Source: Candidatus Melainabacteria bacterium (GTDB lineage Bacteria > Cyanobacteriota > Vampirovibrionia > 2-02-FULL-35-15). From it: DNA of 59,447 nucleotides. The DNA is taken from assembly GCA_016201905.1 (NCBI GenBank), contig JACQBQ010000022.1, positions 1 through 59,447 on the forward strand. The letters run 5' to 3'. The notes under the pieces are model-generated. The model worked only from the letters and a program-made list of their open reading frames with translations, was not told the origin of the DNA and did no database searches. Positions 8,670-16,829 of the stretch are shown piece after piece. Position numbers and translations under genes: made by a program. How positions within the stretch are numbered: position 1 is the stretch's first letter; every line of letters begins with the position of its first letter.

Positions 8670-11060
8670 TCAATTTCTGTTTTTCATATAATTCAACAGG
8701 GTTCTTACCTGATCAAGATAAGTACTTATATATAACGCCCTTTGTTCTCTCTTTAAATATTTTTCAAGGCTAAGCCAGTCTTTTACTTTTAATTGCAGGT
8801 TAATTATCTTCTTCTCAATTTCTTCGGTTTTATCTGGAGTGAAATTTTTAAAGTCATTTTTTAATTCTTTAGTCAAATAAAAAACATCTTTTTGAGTTTG
8901 ACTGTCAGCTAATATTGATAGCGTTTTTGTAACTGCAAATTTATCTATGACTGAAGAAAACTCTTCAAGCAACTGCTGACATGCAAGAAGGGGCTTATTA
9001 TATGGGATAAAGGCTTGTTCACGGAAAGGTCCTATTTTAAGCAAATCTTTCTTTAAGTCATTCAGATGCTCTGCTGCAAATAATGCCACCCCAAGCACGC
9101 CAGAATTTCTTGCTAAGGTTATTCTCTCTGCAAACTCTCCAATATTCAAGACTCTAAGATTAAAAGCTGGAATAATAACCGCTCCGTGATTCACGATTTC
9201 TTTTTCGCGCTCCAGCTTAGCTTTAATTTCATCTTTTGTATATGAATAATAAAAAGGATAAACAGCATCAACCCATTTGTTTAATAGCCAGCTTTCCCAG
9301 TCCTGTTGAATTATTCTTAATCTCAAAGAACGATCTATTCCAAAAACAGCAGCTGATATTTTTAATTTTGGTTTTATTTTTTTTAGCTCACCACTTAAAT
9401 CCCTGACAAAATCACTGACAATTTTAATCTTCCATTCAGTCCAGATCTTATTTACAGGGCCTTCTAACTGTGGAAGTTTACCTGTAGTCTCCTGAAAAGC
9501 ATTTTTTGACACAAAGTCAAAACCAACCTGTGAGTATGTTTGTTGGAATGGGAACCTGATATAGTCTAGCTGTAACCCATCTACATCATAATTACGAATG
9601 ATTTCACTAAACAACTCAGTTAAAAACGCACATGCCTTTTTATTTGCTGGACTTATCCAGTTTTCAGGCTGCATCTCTATCCTCAAAGCACCTCTTGCAC
9701 TTGTTAATGCCCAACTTCTGCCTTTACTAGAAACAATTGGTCCAGGGTACTGAACAGGCTGTCCAATGAGAAGATTGTGCCTGGTATTACCAACAGCAAA
9801 AGTCCAGACCCATGCATGCAATTCAACACCATAAGCATGAGCTGCTTCAACAGCCACTTTAAGCGGATCCCAGTTATTAACAAGAGGGTTTTGAGGCAAC
9901 AGCTTAGAAGGATAAATAGGATAACCAGCATTTATAGTTTCAAAAAAGATCACATTAAATCCTAATCTTGCAATGTTTTTAATCAAGTTTGCAAGCTCAA
10001 AGGCATCCTTCATGCTTACTATAGTTCCACGATCCAGCCAGATTGCACGAACTTCAACTTTCTTTACAGGTATGCCTAAAGAATAAACAATAGCAAACTC
10101 ATTTTTTGCAGCATCAGCATTTTCTCTTGCAAGCAAATAATTTTCAAACAAATAGTTTGAGTTAAAACTCTTAAACAAATTATTGCCATCATCAAAATGT
10201 TTTCTAAGCTGATACTTTGGAACGGGTAAATCTAATTGTTCTGTGATTTGAATTACTGAGTTTGCTTCTTCTTTTATTTTTGAAATTTCTGTTGAGATTT
10301 TCTTATATTCGTCTATTGTTATTTCTCTTGCCAGCCTTGAAGAAATACCATCCCAAAAATAATCCAATGTTTTTAAAAATGCTTTAATATCATTGCTTTT
10401 ATCAATGTCCTGCCCCCAACTATAACCAATATAAACCAGGCTCTTATTACCGCCAATTGCCACTTCATCATTCTCTTTCCACCTGCCAAAAATCTTTTTA
10501 CCGGGTCCTGAGATTTCAAAGGTAGAATAGAAATTCCCACTTGGAAGCTCAAAATAGACATCATCAAGTTTATGTTTTAAATTTAGCGTACGCTTTGCAA
10601 TTATATTCTCACTAATAATAATTCCATGTTCAGCTAAAAATGTTTTTAAACTGCCTGAAATTGGACCAACTCCACCGGTAATAATCAATTTTCCACCAGT
10701 ATCTATGAATTTGTTTAAAAAATCTCTTTCATCCTGGCTGATACTTATTGCCAACGGAAAAAAGATAACACGTACACCCAGATCATCAACCTTGGTTTCA
10801 GGAGAGATATTACATAAGAACTGATAATCTAAATATGTTTCCTGGAATGTCTCAAGAAATGGTTTCCATAGCTGATAAAACCCAACAATATCATTTATGC
10901 CATAGGATTCTACATTCTCATAACTGTACAAGACCCCAATCTTTTCTACATTCTTAGCATCTGATAGACTACAATTAAAAATACAAAAACAAAGAATTAA
11001 CAAAACAAAAATGCTTCTTTTACAGAAAACAAAACATTTACTTTTAAAAAGATTTACCAA
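8670..11060 (-). CDS. Secreted GHL10-family (DUF187) glycoside hydrolase-like protein
   Basis: The 796-residue product has a signal peptide (KRSIFVLLILCFCIFNCSLSDA), an N-terminal glutamine-amidotransferase-like domain (about 35-240), and a GHL10 TIM barrel (about 335-690: VRAIWLDRGTIVSMKDAFELANLI, GVELHAWVWTFAVGN, YDVDGLQLDYIRFPFQQ). A helical C-terminal region (700-796) follows. GHL10 proteins resemble YngK and are thought to cut cell-wall or extracellular glycans; the D of DGLQLDYIRFP is the conserved acidic position. The start is TTG with GAGGT 12 bases upstream. Its first 50 bases overlap the first 50 bases of the divergent phosphorylase gene. Confidence 0.75.
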   Translation of the reverse strand: MVNLFKSKCFVFCKRSIFVLLILCFCIFNCSLSDAKNVEKIGVLYSYENVESYGINDIVGFYQLWKPFLETFQETYLDYQFLCNISPETKVDDLGVRVIFFPLAISISQDERDFLNKFIDTGGKLIITGGVGPISGSLKTFLAEHGIIISENIIAKRTLNLKHKLDDVYFELPSGNFYSTFEISGPGKKIFGRWKENDEVAIGGNKSLVYIGYSWGQDIDKSNDIKAFLKTLDYFWDGISSRLAREITIDEYKKISTEISKIKEEANSVIQITEQLDLPVPKYQLRKHFDDGNNLFKSFNSNYLFENYLLARENADAAKNEFAIVYSLGIPVKKVEVRAIWLDRGTIVSMKDAFELANLIKNIARLGFNVIFFETINAGYPIYPSKLLPQNPLVNNWDPLKVAVEAAHAYGVELHAWVWTFAVGNTRHNLLIGQPVQYPGPIVSSKGRSWALTSARGALRIEMQPENWISPANKKACAFLTELFSEIIRNYDVDGLQLDYIRFPFQQTYSQVGFDFVSKNAFQETTGKLPQLEGPVNKIWTEWKIKIVSDFVRDLSGELKKIKPKLKISAAVFGIDRSLRLRIIQQDWESWLLNKWVDAVYPFYYSYTKDEIKAKLEREKEIVNHGAVIIPAFNLRVLNIGEFAERITLARNSGVLGVALFAAEHLNDLKKDLLKIGPFREQAFIPYNKPLLACQQLLEEFSSVIDKFAVTKTLSILADSQTQKDVFYLTKELKNDFKNFTPDKTEEIEKKIINLQLKVKDWLSLEKYLKREQRALYISTYLDQVRTLLNYMKNRN

Positions 11061-11805
11061 ATTAAAAATTAAACCTCAAATTGCAATTATAACTGGTTCA
11101 GGTGTAAAGCTTTTCAATGATCGTAATCCATCTTTTGAAATGAAATATAATGAACTGCCTATCTGGTCAATTTCAGAAAAGAAGCAAGGAGTAAAGGGCC
11201 ATGAGGGAAAGTTAAAACTTTATAAAGTAAAAGATAAAGGCATCCTTGTTTTTTCTGGCAGGCGGCACCTATATGAAGGCTTAAGCATTACTGATGTTGT
11301 TTCTAATATTAGACTTGCATACGAATCAGGAATTCAAAAAATGATAATAACAAATGCTGCAGGCGGAATAGACAGGAGTTTAAATGTTGGTGACTTAATG
11401 CTAATAAGTGGATTTATTAATCTAATGCAAGCAACTGAACGAGGTGTACTAGATGGAATTGTTCAACCACCCAAACAAATAAAAACTAAGCTAACTAAAT
11501 TAATCCAAACAAGACTCAAAAAACATATTAAAACTGGAATTTATGCAAGTGAATTAGGTCCATCATATGAAACTTTTTCAGAAATCAGATTATTACAAAA
11601 ACTGGGTGCTTCTGCTGTTGGAATGTCAACAATTCCTGAGATGATTTGTGCAAAAAGCTTAGGATTGGATTTTGCAGGTATTTCTATCATAAGCAATGTG
11701 TGGGATAAAAAACATAAGCCATCTCATAAAGAAGTTTTAGAACATGTAAATAAAGCAAATGAAAAACTGAATGATTTGATACTAAAAATTATAGCTAATG
11801 TATAG
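11011..11805 (+). CDS. Purine nucleoside phosphorylase (PNP/MTAP family)
   Basis: The 264-residue protein has the trimeric PNP signatures: QIAIITGSG near residue 24, FSGRRHLYEGLS (the GRxHxYEG phosphate/base site), ITNAAGGI, ELGPSYETFSEIRLLQKLGASAVGMSTIPE, and SNVWD near the end. It phosphorolyses purine nucleosides to the free base and (deoxy)ribose-1-phosphate. The ATG lies inside the divergent hydrolase gene and has no clear SD, so the true start may be internal. Substrate range (inosine/guanosine or methylthioadenosine) cannot be told by eye. Confidence 0.85.
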   Translation: MLLLQKTKHLLLKRFTKLKIKPQIAIITGSGVKLFNDRNPSFEMKYNELPIWSISEKKQGVKGHEGKLKLYKVKDKGILVFSGRRHLYEGLSITDVVSNIRLAYESGIQKMIITNAAGGIDRSLNVGDLMLISGFINLMQATERGVLDGIVQPPKQIKTKLTKLIQTRLKKHIKTGIYASELGPSYETFSEIRLLQKLGASAVGMSTIPEMICAKSLGLDFAGISIISNVWDKKHKPSHKEVLEHVNKANEKLNDLILKIIANV

Positions 11806-11832
11806 GTGGATAGGTTAAATATTCGGGGCAAC

Positions 11833-11955
11833 TGTCATTGCGAGAAGTCTGCCCAGGCAGACGACGAAGCAATCTCACAAACGTTAGGAGATTGCCACGC
11901 TCGCCTCGCTTTGCTGGTGAAGCGGGTCGGCACTTTGTGCCTCCTCTCAATGACG
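11833..11955. repeat. Long palindromic repeat, GTCATTGCGAG family
   Basis: The element opens GTCATTGCGAG, contains CGACGAAGCAATCTC, and closes with CTCAATGAC, the inverted complement of its start. It is much richer in G and C than its surroundings and fills most of the gap between the phosphorylase gene and pgk. Other copies lie near 30.4, 40.3, 43.3 and 53.8 kb. Confidence 0.8.
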
Positions 11956-12013
11956 TGGAAAGTTTTATCCATATTTTGTTAACACACTCAGTTATAAGTT
12001 AAAATAAGATTCT

Positions 12014-13258
12014 ATGGACCAATTAACAATAAAAGATATCCCTCAAAAAGACTTTGAAAACAAAAAAGTTCTTATTAGAGTAGATTTTAATGTTCCACAA
12101 GAAAACAAAAACGGCAAAATTTCTATATCAAACGATTTAAGGATTAAAGCCTCACTACCTACGATTAAATATCTAATTGAATGCAAAGCAAAAGTTACAT
12201 TAGTCTCACACCTTGGCAGACCAAAAGGCTTTGATAATGATTTTAAAATGGATACCGTTGCAAAAAGACTTTCTGAATTACTTGGGCAAAAGGTATTAAA
12301 ACTCAATGACTCAGTCGGAGTAGAGGTTCAAAATGCCGTTGAAAGTTTAAAGCCAGGAGAAGTTTGTCTTTTAGAAAACATTAGATTTTATAAAGAAGAG
12401 GAAACGAATGACTCTGATTTTGCAAGAAACCTGGCAAAACCATTTGACATATATGTAAATGATGCATTTGGAACAAGTCATAGGGCTCATGCAAGTACTA
12501 CCGGAGTATCAGCTTTTTTAAGTCCATGCTTATCCGGACTGCTTTTGCAGAAAGAAGTTGACTCACTAAATAAAATTCTCACAAACCCAATAAGGCCATT
12601 TACTACTATTCTTGGTGGCAGCAAAATCTCATCAAAAATTGAAGTTTTAAAACAGCTTATTCCAAAGGTAGATACTCTGTTAATTGGTGGTGCAATGGCT
12701 TTTACATTTATACGTGCTAAAGAAGGAGAAATTGGAGACTCACTATATGAAGAAAAATGTATCCCACTCATTAAAGAGATAGACAGTCTCAAAGAAGAAC
12801 ATGCAGTAGCACTCATTTTGCCTGAAGATATGCTCTGTGCAAAAAAAGAAGATCTTGAAAATGGAAAACAAAACAAAGAACTTCATGTTTACCCGATAAA
12901 CAAAATTCCAAAAGGATACACAGGCTTAGACATAGGCCCTGAAAGTATAAAAAAGTTTATAAAATTAATCAGCCAGTCAAAAACCTTATTTTGGAATGGG
13001 CCGATGGGAATGTTCGAGGATAATCAGTTTATGGACGGTACAAAAGCAGTTGCAGAAGCTTTAACAGAAGCCACAAAGAAAAAGTCAGTAACAGTAGTTG
13101 GTGGGGGTGACTCAGTCTCTGCTATTGAAAAGTTAAATATTTCTTTTGATTCTTTTTCTCACGTCAGCACTGGCGGTGGTGCCTCAATAGAATTCATAGA
13201 AGGGAAAACTTTACCTGGAATTGCTTGCTTAGATAAAAAAGTATCTATAAAAAAGTGA
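12014..13258 (+). CDS. pgk: Phosphoglycerate kinase
   Basis: The 414-residue protein has all PGK landmarks: KKVLIRVDFNVP near the N-terminus, VTLVSHLGRPKG, CLLENIRFYKEE, YVNDAFGTSHRAHAST, the hinge ILGGSKISSKIEVL, FFWNGPMGMFE-type region (TLFWNGPMGMFE), and the nucleotide loop VTVVGGGDSVSAIEK followed by HVSTGGGASIEFIEGKTLPGI. It interconverts 1,3-bisphosphoglycerate and ADP with 3-phosphoglycerate and ATP. It appears to be a single-gene unit; no gapA is adjacent. Confidence 0.97.
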   Translation: MDQLTIKDIPQKDFENKKVLIRVDFNVPQENKNGKISISNDLRIKASLPTIKYLIECKAKVTLVSHLGRPKGFDNDFKMDTVAKRLSELLGQKVLKLNDSVGVEVQNAVESLKPGEVCLLENIRFYKEEETNDSDFARNLAKPFDIYVNDAFGTSHRAHASTTGVSAFLSPCLSGLLLQKEVDSLNKILTNPIRPFTTILGGSKISSKIEVLKQLIPKVDTLLIGGAMAFTFIRAKEGEIGDSLYEEKCIPLIKEIDSLKEEHAVALILPEDMLCAKKEDLENGKQNKELHVYPINKIPKGYTGLDIGPESIKKFIKLISQSKTLFWNGPMGMFEDNQFMDGTKAVAEALTEATKKKSVTVVGGGDSVSAIEKLNISFDSFSHVSTGGGASIEFIEGKTLPGIACLDKKVSIKK

Positions 13259-13299
13259 AATGTTCTATATTCTTTATTCTAAAAATTTGAGGAAGACTC

Positions 13300-14296
13300 T
13301 TAGTAAGAGTTGATTTGATTTACTTCATTTTTAAGTGTACTAGCAACAGAAGCTTGTACTTGAGATGACAGTTCAGCAATGGATTTTTGTCCAGCTATAG
13401 TCTGTAACTTTCCTCTTAGTTCCAGTATTTTTCGAGCAGAAGAGTTTGCATTCCCTGTATCATTACTTAAAAATGTAGTTGCTTTGTTTAGCTCATTCTG
13501 CAATTCTTGTTTTATTTCTGTTTCTTCTGAAACAAGGACTTCAACAGGTTCCTCTATGATGATTGAACTCAGCAATATACCTAAATCAAGTGCTCTTCTT
13601 TTTGAAATTGCAAGAAAGCTGACGATTTCAGGATCATCAAGATAGTTATAGCTTGAATTGCTTGTGCTTGCTACGCCTGTAGAACCTATCCCTATAGTTA
13701 TTGAATTATTTGTGCTTGTGCCAGTATTGTTTGTTCCAGTTGAATTGCCTGTATTTGAAGTACCCGTGGTTGTTCCTGTTGAACTGCCTGTATTTGAAGT
13801 ATCTGTAGTTGTTCCTGTTGAACTGCCTGTATTTGAAGTATCAGTGGTTGTTCCTGTTGAACTGCCTGTATTTGAAGTATCTGTAGTTGTTCCTGTTGAA
13901 CTGCCTGTATTTGAAGTAAAGGGTTGTACCCTGATCCAGTGCAGAAAGGAGTGATTGCAGGTCTGTTACTCTTTGATTGACCCAGCCATTCGCTCTTGTA
14001 AGCTCTGACAAGCGTGCTGTTGCATCACTATCATTATCAACAGTGGTATTTGAAGATCCTATTAATTCAAGCTCATGTGTTCTTTCAGATTCCAGTTCTC
14101 TAGCAACTGCATTTATATCCGTGTTGTCTACCCCTTCAACATATACTCCTAGATACTGTCTTGTAATCAATGAAGTCAAAAGTGCTTCCAGCTGCATTAC
14201 TCTATGTTCTGAAACATCTGCCTCGTCAAGGTTATTAACTGGCGTGCTATTAGAATCTAAGCTTAAGTGAAGTGGCACTATTGAAAGTATAAACAT
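13300..14296 (-). pseudogene. Frameshifted repeat protein (two frames of one gene)
   Basis: Two minus-strand frames belong together. The 5' part (14296 to about 13918) encodes a helical region (QLEALLTSLITRQYLGVYVEGVDNTD). It runs out of frame at the start of a tandem repeat and would read arginine-rich nonsense (YFKYRQFNRNN). In the +1 frame the same DNA reads a natural Thr/Ser/Gly linker, TSNTGSSTGTTTD repeated, and continues open through the 91-residue C-terminal region to 13300. One extra T in the CCCTTT run near 13919 explains everything. The intact product would be about 330 residues: helical head, 13-residue repeat linker, helical tail. The frameshift may be a real lesion or an assembly error. 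The function is unknown. Confidence 0.65.
13742..13917. repeat. 39-bp tandem repeat, about 4.5 copies
   Basis: Unit starts at 13742, 13781, 13820, 13859 and 13898 are spaced exactly 39 bp, each opening GAA(T/C)TGCCTGTATTTGAAGT. On the minus strand each unit encodes the 13-residue TSNTGSSTGTTTD linker. Copy-number change would keep the reading frame. Confidence 0.9.
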
Positions 14297-14508
14297 TTTT
14301 TTACCTACTCTGCAGTCTAACTATTTCACTCAAATGAAAAACCTAATTCCATCTGGAGTGCATGCTATATTAACCAAAAATTTGATTAAGATAAGGTAAA
14401 AAAGTAGGTTGATTTAGATTAATTCCAGTTAATGTTCATAGTACAAAAAGATAAATTTGTCTCTATATTATCTTTAGAAGATAGTGCTCTTGGTAATCGT
14501 AGTATATT

Positions 14509-14640
14509 TCAGTTATTTGTTTTCATAAATCTTGAGCAGTATTCACATACCTTTGTTGCTGTTTTTTCAATATTTGAGTTATCATTACTAACTTTTTCAT
14601 TTGAATTTGATGATGATTCATTGGTTCCATCCATAGGCAT
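14509..14640 (-). CDS. 43-aa microprotein with a CxxC pair
   Basis: An ATG at 14640 is preceded by AAAGGGAGG six bases upstream, one of the strongest ribosome binding sites in the window. The frame encodes a Ser/Asn-rich N-terminus (MPMDGTNESSSNSNEK) and ends KVCEYCSRFMKTNN. The CEYC pair could bind metal or form a disulfide. It occupies the otherwise empty 475-base gap upstream of the frameshifted repeat gene, on the same strand. The function is unknown; the call rests on the SD and composition. Confidence 0.5.
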   Translation of the reverse strand: MPMDGTNESSSNSNEKVSNDNSNIEKTATKVCEYCSRFMKTNN

Positions 14641-14771
14641 AATAAACCTCCCTTTAACTTGAGAATTTGCTAGCTAATTTAAAATTTAATCTGTTCTGGG
14701 GCTATTAAACCTTCACTTAGTTAACAGGAAGTAAAACGATAACTAAAATATTGATTAATTTTAATTAACGT

Positions 14772-16709
14772 TCAACCTACTACATCAGTTTTTACACAAA
14801 ATGTTTTTGGACTTTTAAAACAAATACCACCAATTTCCAGTTCTTTAGTCCAACTGTTTTTTTTAACAGGCATCCAGCTTTTTAATTCCATTGAATCTAA
14901 TTTCTTTCTATTACATTCAAAGCAGCATGCAAAAAGATTTTCTGTATCAAAATTAAACTGCGGCATCTTACTCACAGGTAAGTAATGGTCATAAGAAGCA
15001 GAGTGCTCCCTCAAGATATGATTTGTTACTTCTTTCCCATCTTCATTTATATATGTAATAAAGGCATCTTCTGCTTCTTTTATTGCAGACTTAACGGTAT
15101 CTGGATCTAATAACTGCTTTCCACAATAAACACAACTCCAATTATCTCTCTCCCATACTTCATAAAGAAGCTTTTCAGGTGGCTTTTTCCGTATTTGTTT
15201 CTTTACACTATCATCGTTCAAAGAAGGCTGAATAAGTTTTTTTTGAATCGCAGGCTCGCTGTAGGAATAGTTTTTGAATATTTCAGCAGCTAATTCTGAC
15301 AAAGAATTAAAAAATTCCTTTTGATAACTCTGATCTCCAATAACTTCACCGCTAAATATAACTTGTACATTTTCATCAAAAATTGTACCTACTTCAAATA
15401 TTGTTTTATTTCCAATTTTTGTCATCTTGGCTATCGGTTTATCAGAATGAATTAACTTACATTTCAAATTATCAACAGAAAAGAGGGACAAAGTACTTAA
15501 GTTTTGCCCACCAGAGGCTGGTCCACCTTTGGCGGAAGGTCTTGAGGTCTTGAAGTCCTGAAGTTCTGAGGTTTTGCCCGCCAGAGGTAACTCCACCTTT
15601 AGCAGAAGATCTGTAGGTCTTGAGATTACAGGACTTTGAAGTTCTAAATTACTGTGACCATTTGCTACCACTTCCTTATTATTTTCAGGGAGTGAATAAA
15701 GAGATTTTTCCTTATATTCCTTCTTATAGTGTTCTGCTATTGCACTTTGAATAGAGCGTAAAACCAGGCTGTAAACATCATTTGGATTGTTATAGCGTAC
15801 TTCTTTTTTAGTAGGGTGAACATTTACATCTACAAAAGAAGTTTTAAAATTAAGGTTTAAAACTACAATAGGATATTTACCGGCAGGTAACAGTCCTTCA
15901 CATGCACTAAATATAGCTTTTGAAACTATTTGACATTTTATCGGACGATTATTTACAAATATAAAAATAGATTTCCTGTCTGCTCTAAAAACCTCCAGGG
16001 TACTTATAAATCCACTTAAATCCATAAAATCATTGTTTGATGAAATTGGAATTAGTTTATCTTTTAAATCAATTCCTAACAGTTCGACTATAGTTTGTTG
16101 AAAATTATTTGAACCGCTTGATTTTAATAAAACATTTTTATTGTTTAAAAGAGTAATAGCTGCCTTCGGTCGAGAAAGCGCTTCTGAAATTACAGCATCA
16201 TAAACATGCCCAATTTCTGTGGTTTCTGATTTTAGGAATTTTTGTCTGGCTGGGACATTGTAAAACAAGTCATCAATTTCAAAGGCAGTACCTATAGCTA
16301 TTGCAGAGGTTTTTTTATTTGTTTTTTCATCAGCAATTTTTAGTTCAAATCCATATTCCTGGTCTATGTGCTTTGATCTGCAGGTTATTTTACTTACTGC
16401 ACTAATTGAAGCTAATGCTTCCCCACGAAAACCCAGAGTTTTTATACTCCACAGATCATCAAAACGTTTAATTTTACTTGTAGCATGTCTGGCAAAAAGC
16501 AGATTTACATCGTCTGGATCAATTCCCATTCCATTGTCAGAGACTTTAATATATTTTCCGCTTCTTTCAATTTCAATTTCAATTTTTGTTGCACCCGCAT
16601 CAATAGAATTTTCTACAAGTTCTTTTACAACAGATGCCGGTCTTTCAATAACTTCACCTGCTGCAATTTTTTTTATTAAATCTTCTGAAAGCTGTTTTAT
16701 GTAACCCAT
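14772..16709 (-). CDS. mutL: MutL-type GHKL ATPase with a C-terminal HNH nuclease domain
   Basis: Residues 1-335 are a canonical MutL N-terminus: GEVIERPASVVKELVENSIDAGA, DNGMGI, ATSKI, TLGFRGEALASI, and the VDVNVHPTKKEVRY transducer end. The C-terminal dimerisation/endonuclease domain is not recognisable; I see neither a DQHA nor an E-rich endonuclease motif. Instead residues about 508-620 form an HNH fold: WERDNWSCVYCG (C526, C529), SYDHYLP (H575) and NLFACCFECNRKK (C596, C599). The linker (about 350-400) contains repeat-derived sequence. The ORF is continuous, so the join is not a frame artefact within this sequence. Expected role: mismatch repair with a nicking activity supplied by HNH (inference). 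Two operator palindromes lie at its 5' end. Confidence 0.85.
   Translation of the reverse strand: MGYIKQLSEDLIKKIAAGEVIERPASVVKELVENSIDAGATKIEIEIERSGKYIKVSDNGMGIDPDDVNLLFARHATSKIKRFDDLWSIKTLGFRGEALASISAVSKITCRSKHIDQEYGFELKIADEKTNKKTSAIAIGTAFEIDDLFYNVPARQKFLKSETTEIGHVYDAVISEALSRPKAAITLLNNKNVLLKSSGSNNFQQTIVELLGIDLKDKLIPISSNNDFMDLSGFISTLEVFRADRKSIFIFVNNRPIKCQIVSKAIFSACEGLLPAGKYPIVVLNLNFKTSFVDVNVHPTKKEVRYNNPNDVYSLVLRSIQSAIAEHYKKEYKEKSLYSLPENNKEVVANGHSNLELQSPVISRPTDLLLKVELPLAGKTSELQDFKTSRPSAKGGPASGGQNLSTLSLFSVDNLKCKLIHSDKPIAKMTKIGNKTIFEVGTIFDENVQVIFSGEVIGDQSYQKEFFNSLSELAAEIFKNYSYSEPAIQKKLIQPSLNDDSVKKQIRKKPPEKLLYEVWERDNWSCVYCGKQLLDPDTVKSAIKEAEDAFITYINEDGKEVTNHILREHSASYDHYLPVSKMPQFNFDTENLFACCFECNRKKLDSMELKSWMPVKKNSWTKELEIGGICFKSPKTFCVKTDVVG
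15501..15624. repeat. Two copies of a repeat inside the mutL linker
   Basis: Two similar blocks of about 46 and 54 bases, at 15501-15546 and 15571-15624, each run from GTTTTGCCC(A/G)CCAGAGG to TCTTGAG with CCACCTTT(G/A)GC in the middle. They are translated in frame on the minus strand (VELPLAGKTS and SRPSAKGGPASGGQ). Their G/C content and internal palindromic character differ from the flanking mutL sequence, so they look like inserted repeats tolerated in a flexible linker. Confidence 0.6.
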
Positions 16710-16717
16710 GGTTACAT
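16699..16717. promoter_or_regulatory. Operator palindrome overlapping the mutL start codon
   Basis: The minus strand reads ATGTAACCATGGGTTACAT, two perfect 8-bp arms around a 3-base centre. The centre ATG is the mutL start codon (16707-16709). The same 19-bp design recurs 30 bp upstream and before three small-protein loci. A protein bound here would block translation initiation signals and early elongation of transcription; this is inference. Confidence 0.7.
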
Positions 16718-16728
16718 TGTCGCATTAA

Positions 16729-16747
16729 ATGTAACCTATGGTTACAT
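16729..16747. promoter_or_regulatory. Second operator palindrome upstream of mutL
   Basis: The sequence is ATGTAACCTATGGTTACAT, with perfect 8-bp arms. Its centre is 30 bp (about three helical turns) from that of the copy on the mutL start codon, so two dimers could bind on one DNA face. Confidence 0.75.
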
Positions 16748-16791
16748 TTTTATAAAAAGGATTGTTTAAGTTTAAAAAGCCTCTTCTTTTT

Positions 16792-16819
16792 TGTCATTCC
16801 TGCATAAGCGGGAATCCAG
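16792..16819. repeat. Short palindromic repeat, GTCATTCC...GGAATCC family
   Basis: This is a TGTCATTCCTGC / GCGGGAATCCAG imperfect palindrome in the gap between mutL and the HEAT-repeat gene. A longer relative lies near 59.3 kb. This motif type is widespread as a small interspersed repeat in bacteria. Confidence 0.6.
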
Positions 16820-16829
16820 ATAGAGCATC

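Noticed and set aside
11833-12013. tRNA or small RNA gene before pgk
   Set aside because: The GC-rich block is a palindromic repeat with copies elsewhere and has no cloverleaf or CCA-type end.
13742-13917. Possible CRISPR array
   Set aside because: The repeats are direct 39-bp units with no unique spacers, lie inside a coding frame, and no cas genes are present.
13658-13954. Plus-strand open frame encoding a VPVELPVFEV repeat protein
   Set aside because: It is the complement of the tandem Thr/Ser/Gly linker of the minus-strand gene; open only because the 39-bp repeat lacks stops. No SD.
14432-14662. 76-residue plus-strand frame
   Set aside because: It is antisense to the minus-strand 43-residue frame that has a strong SD; this frame has no SD and no plausible composition.
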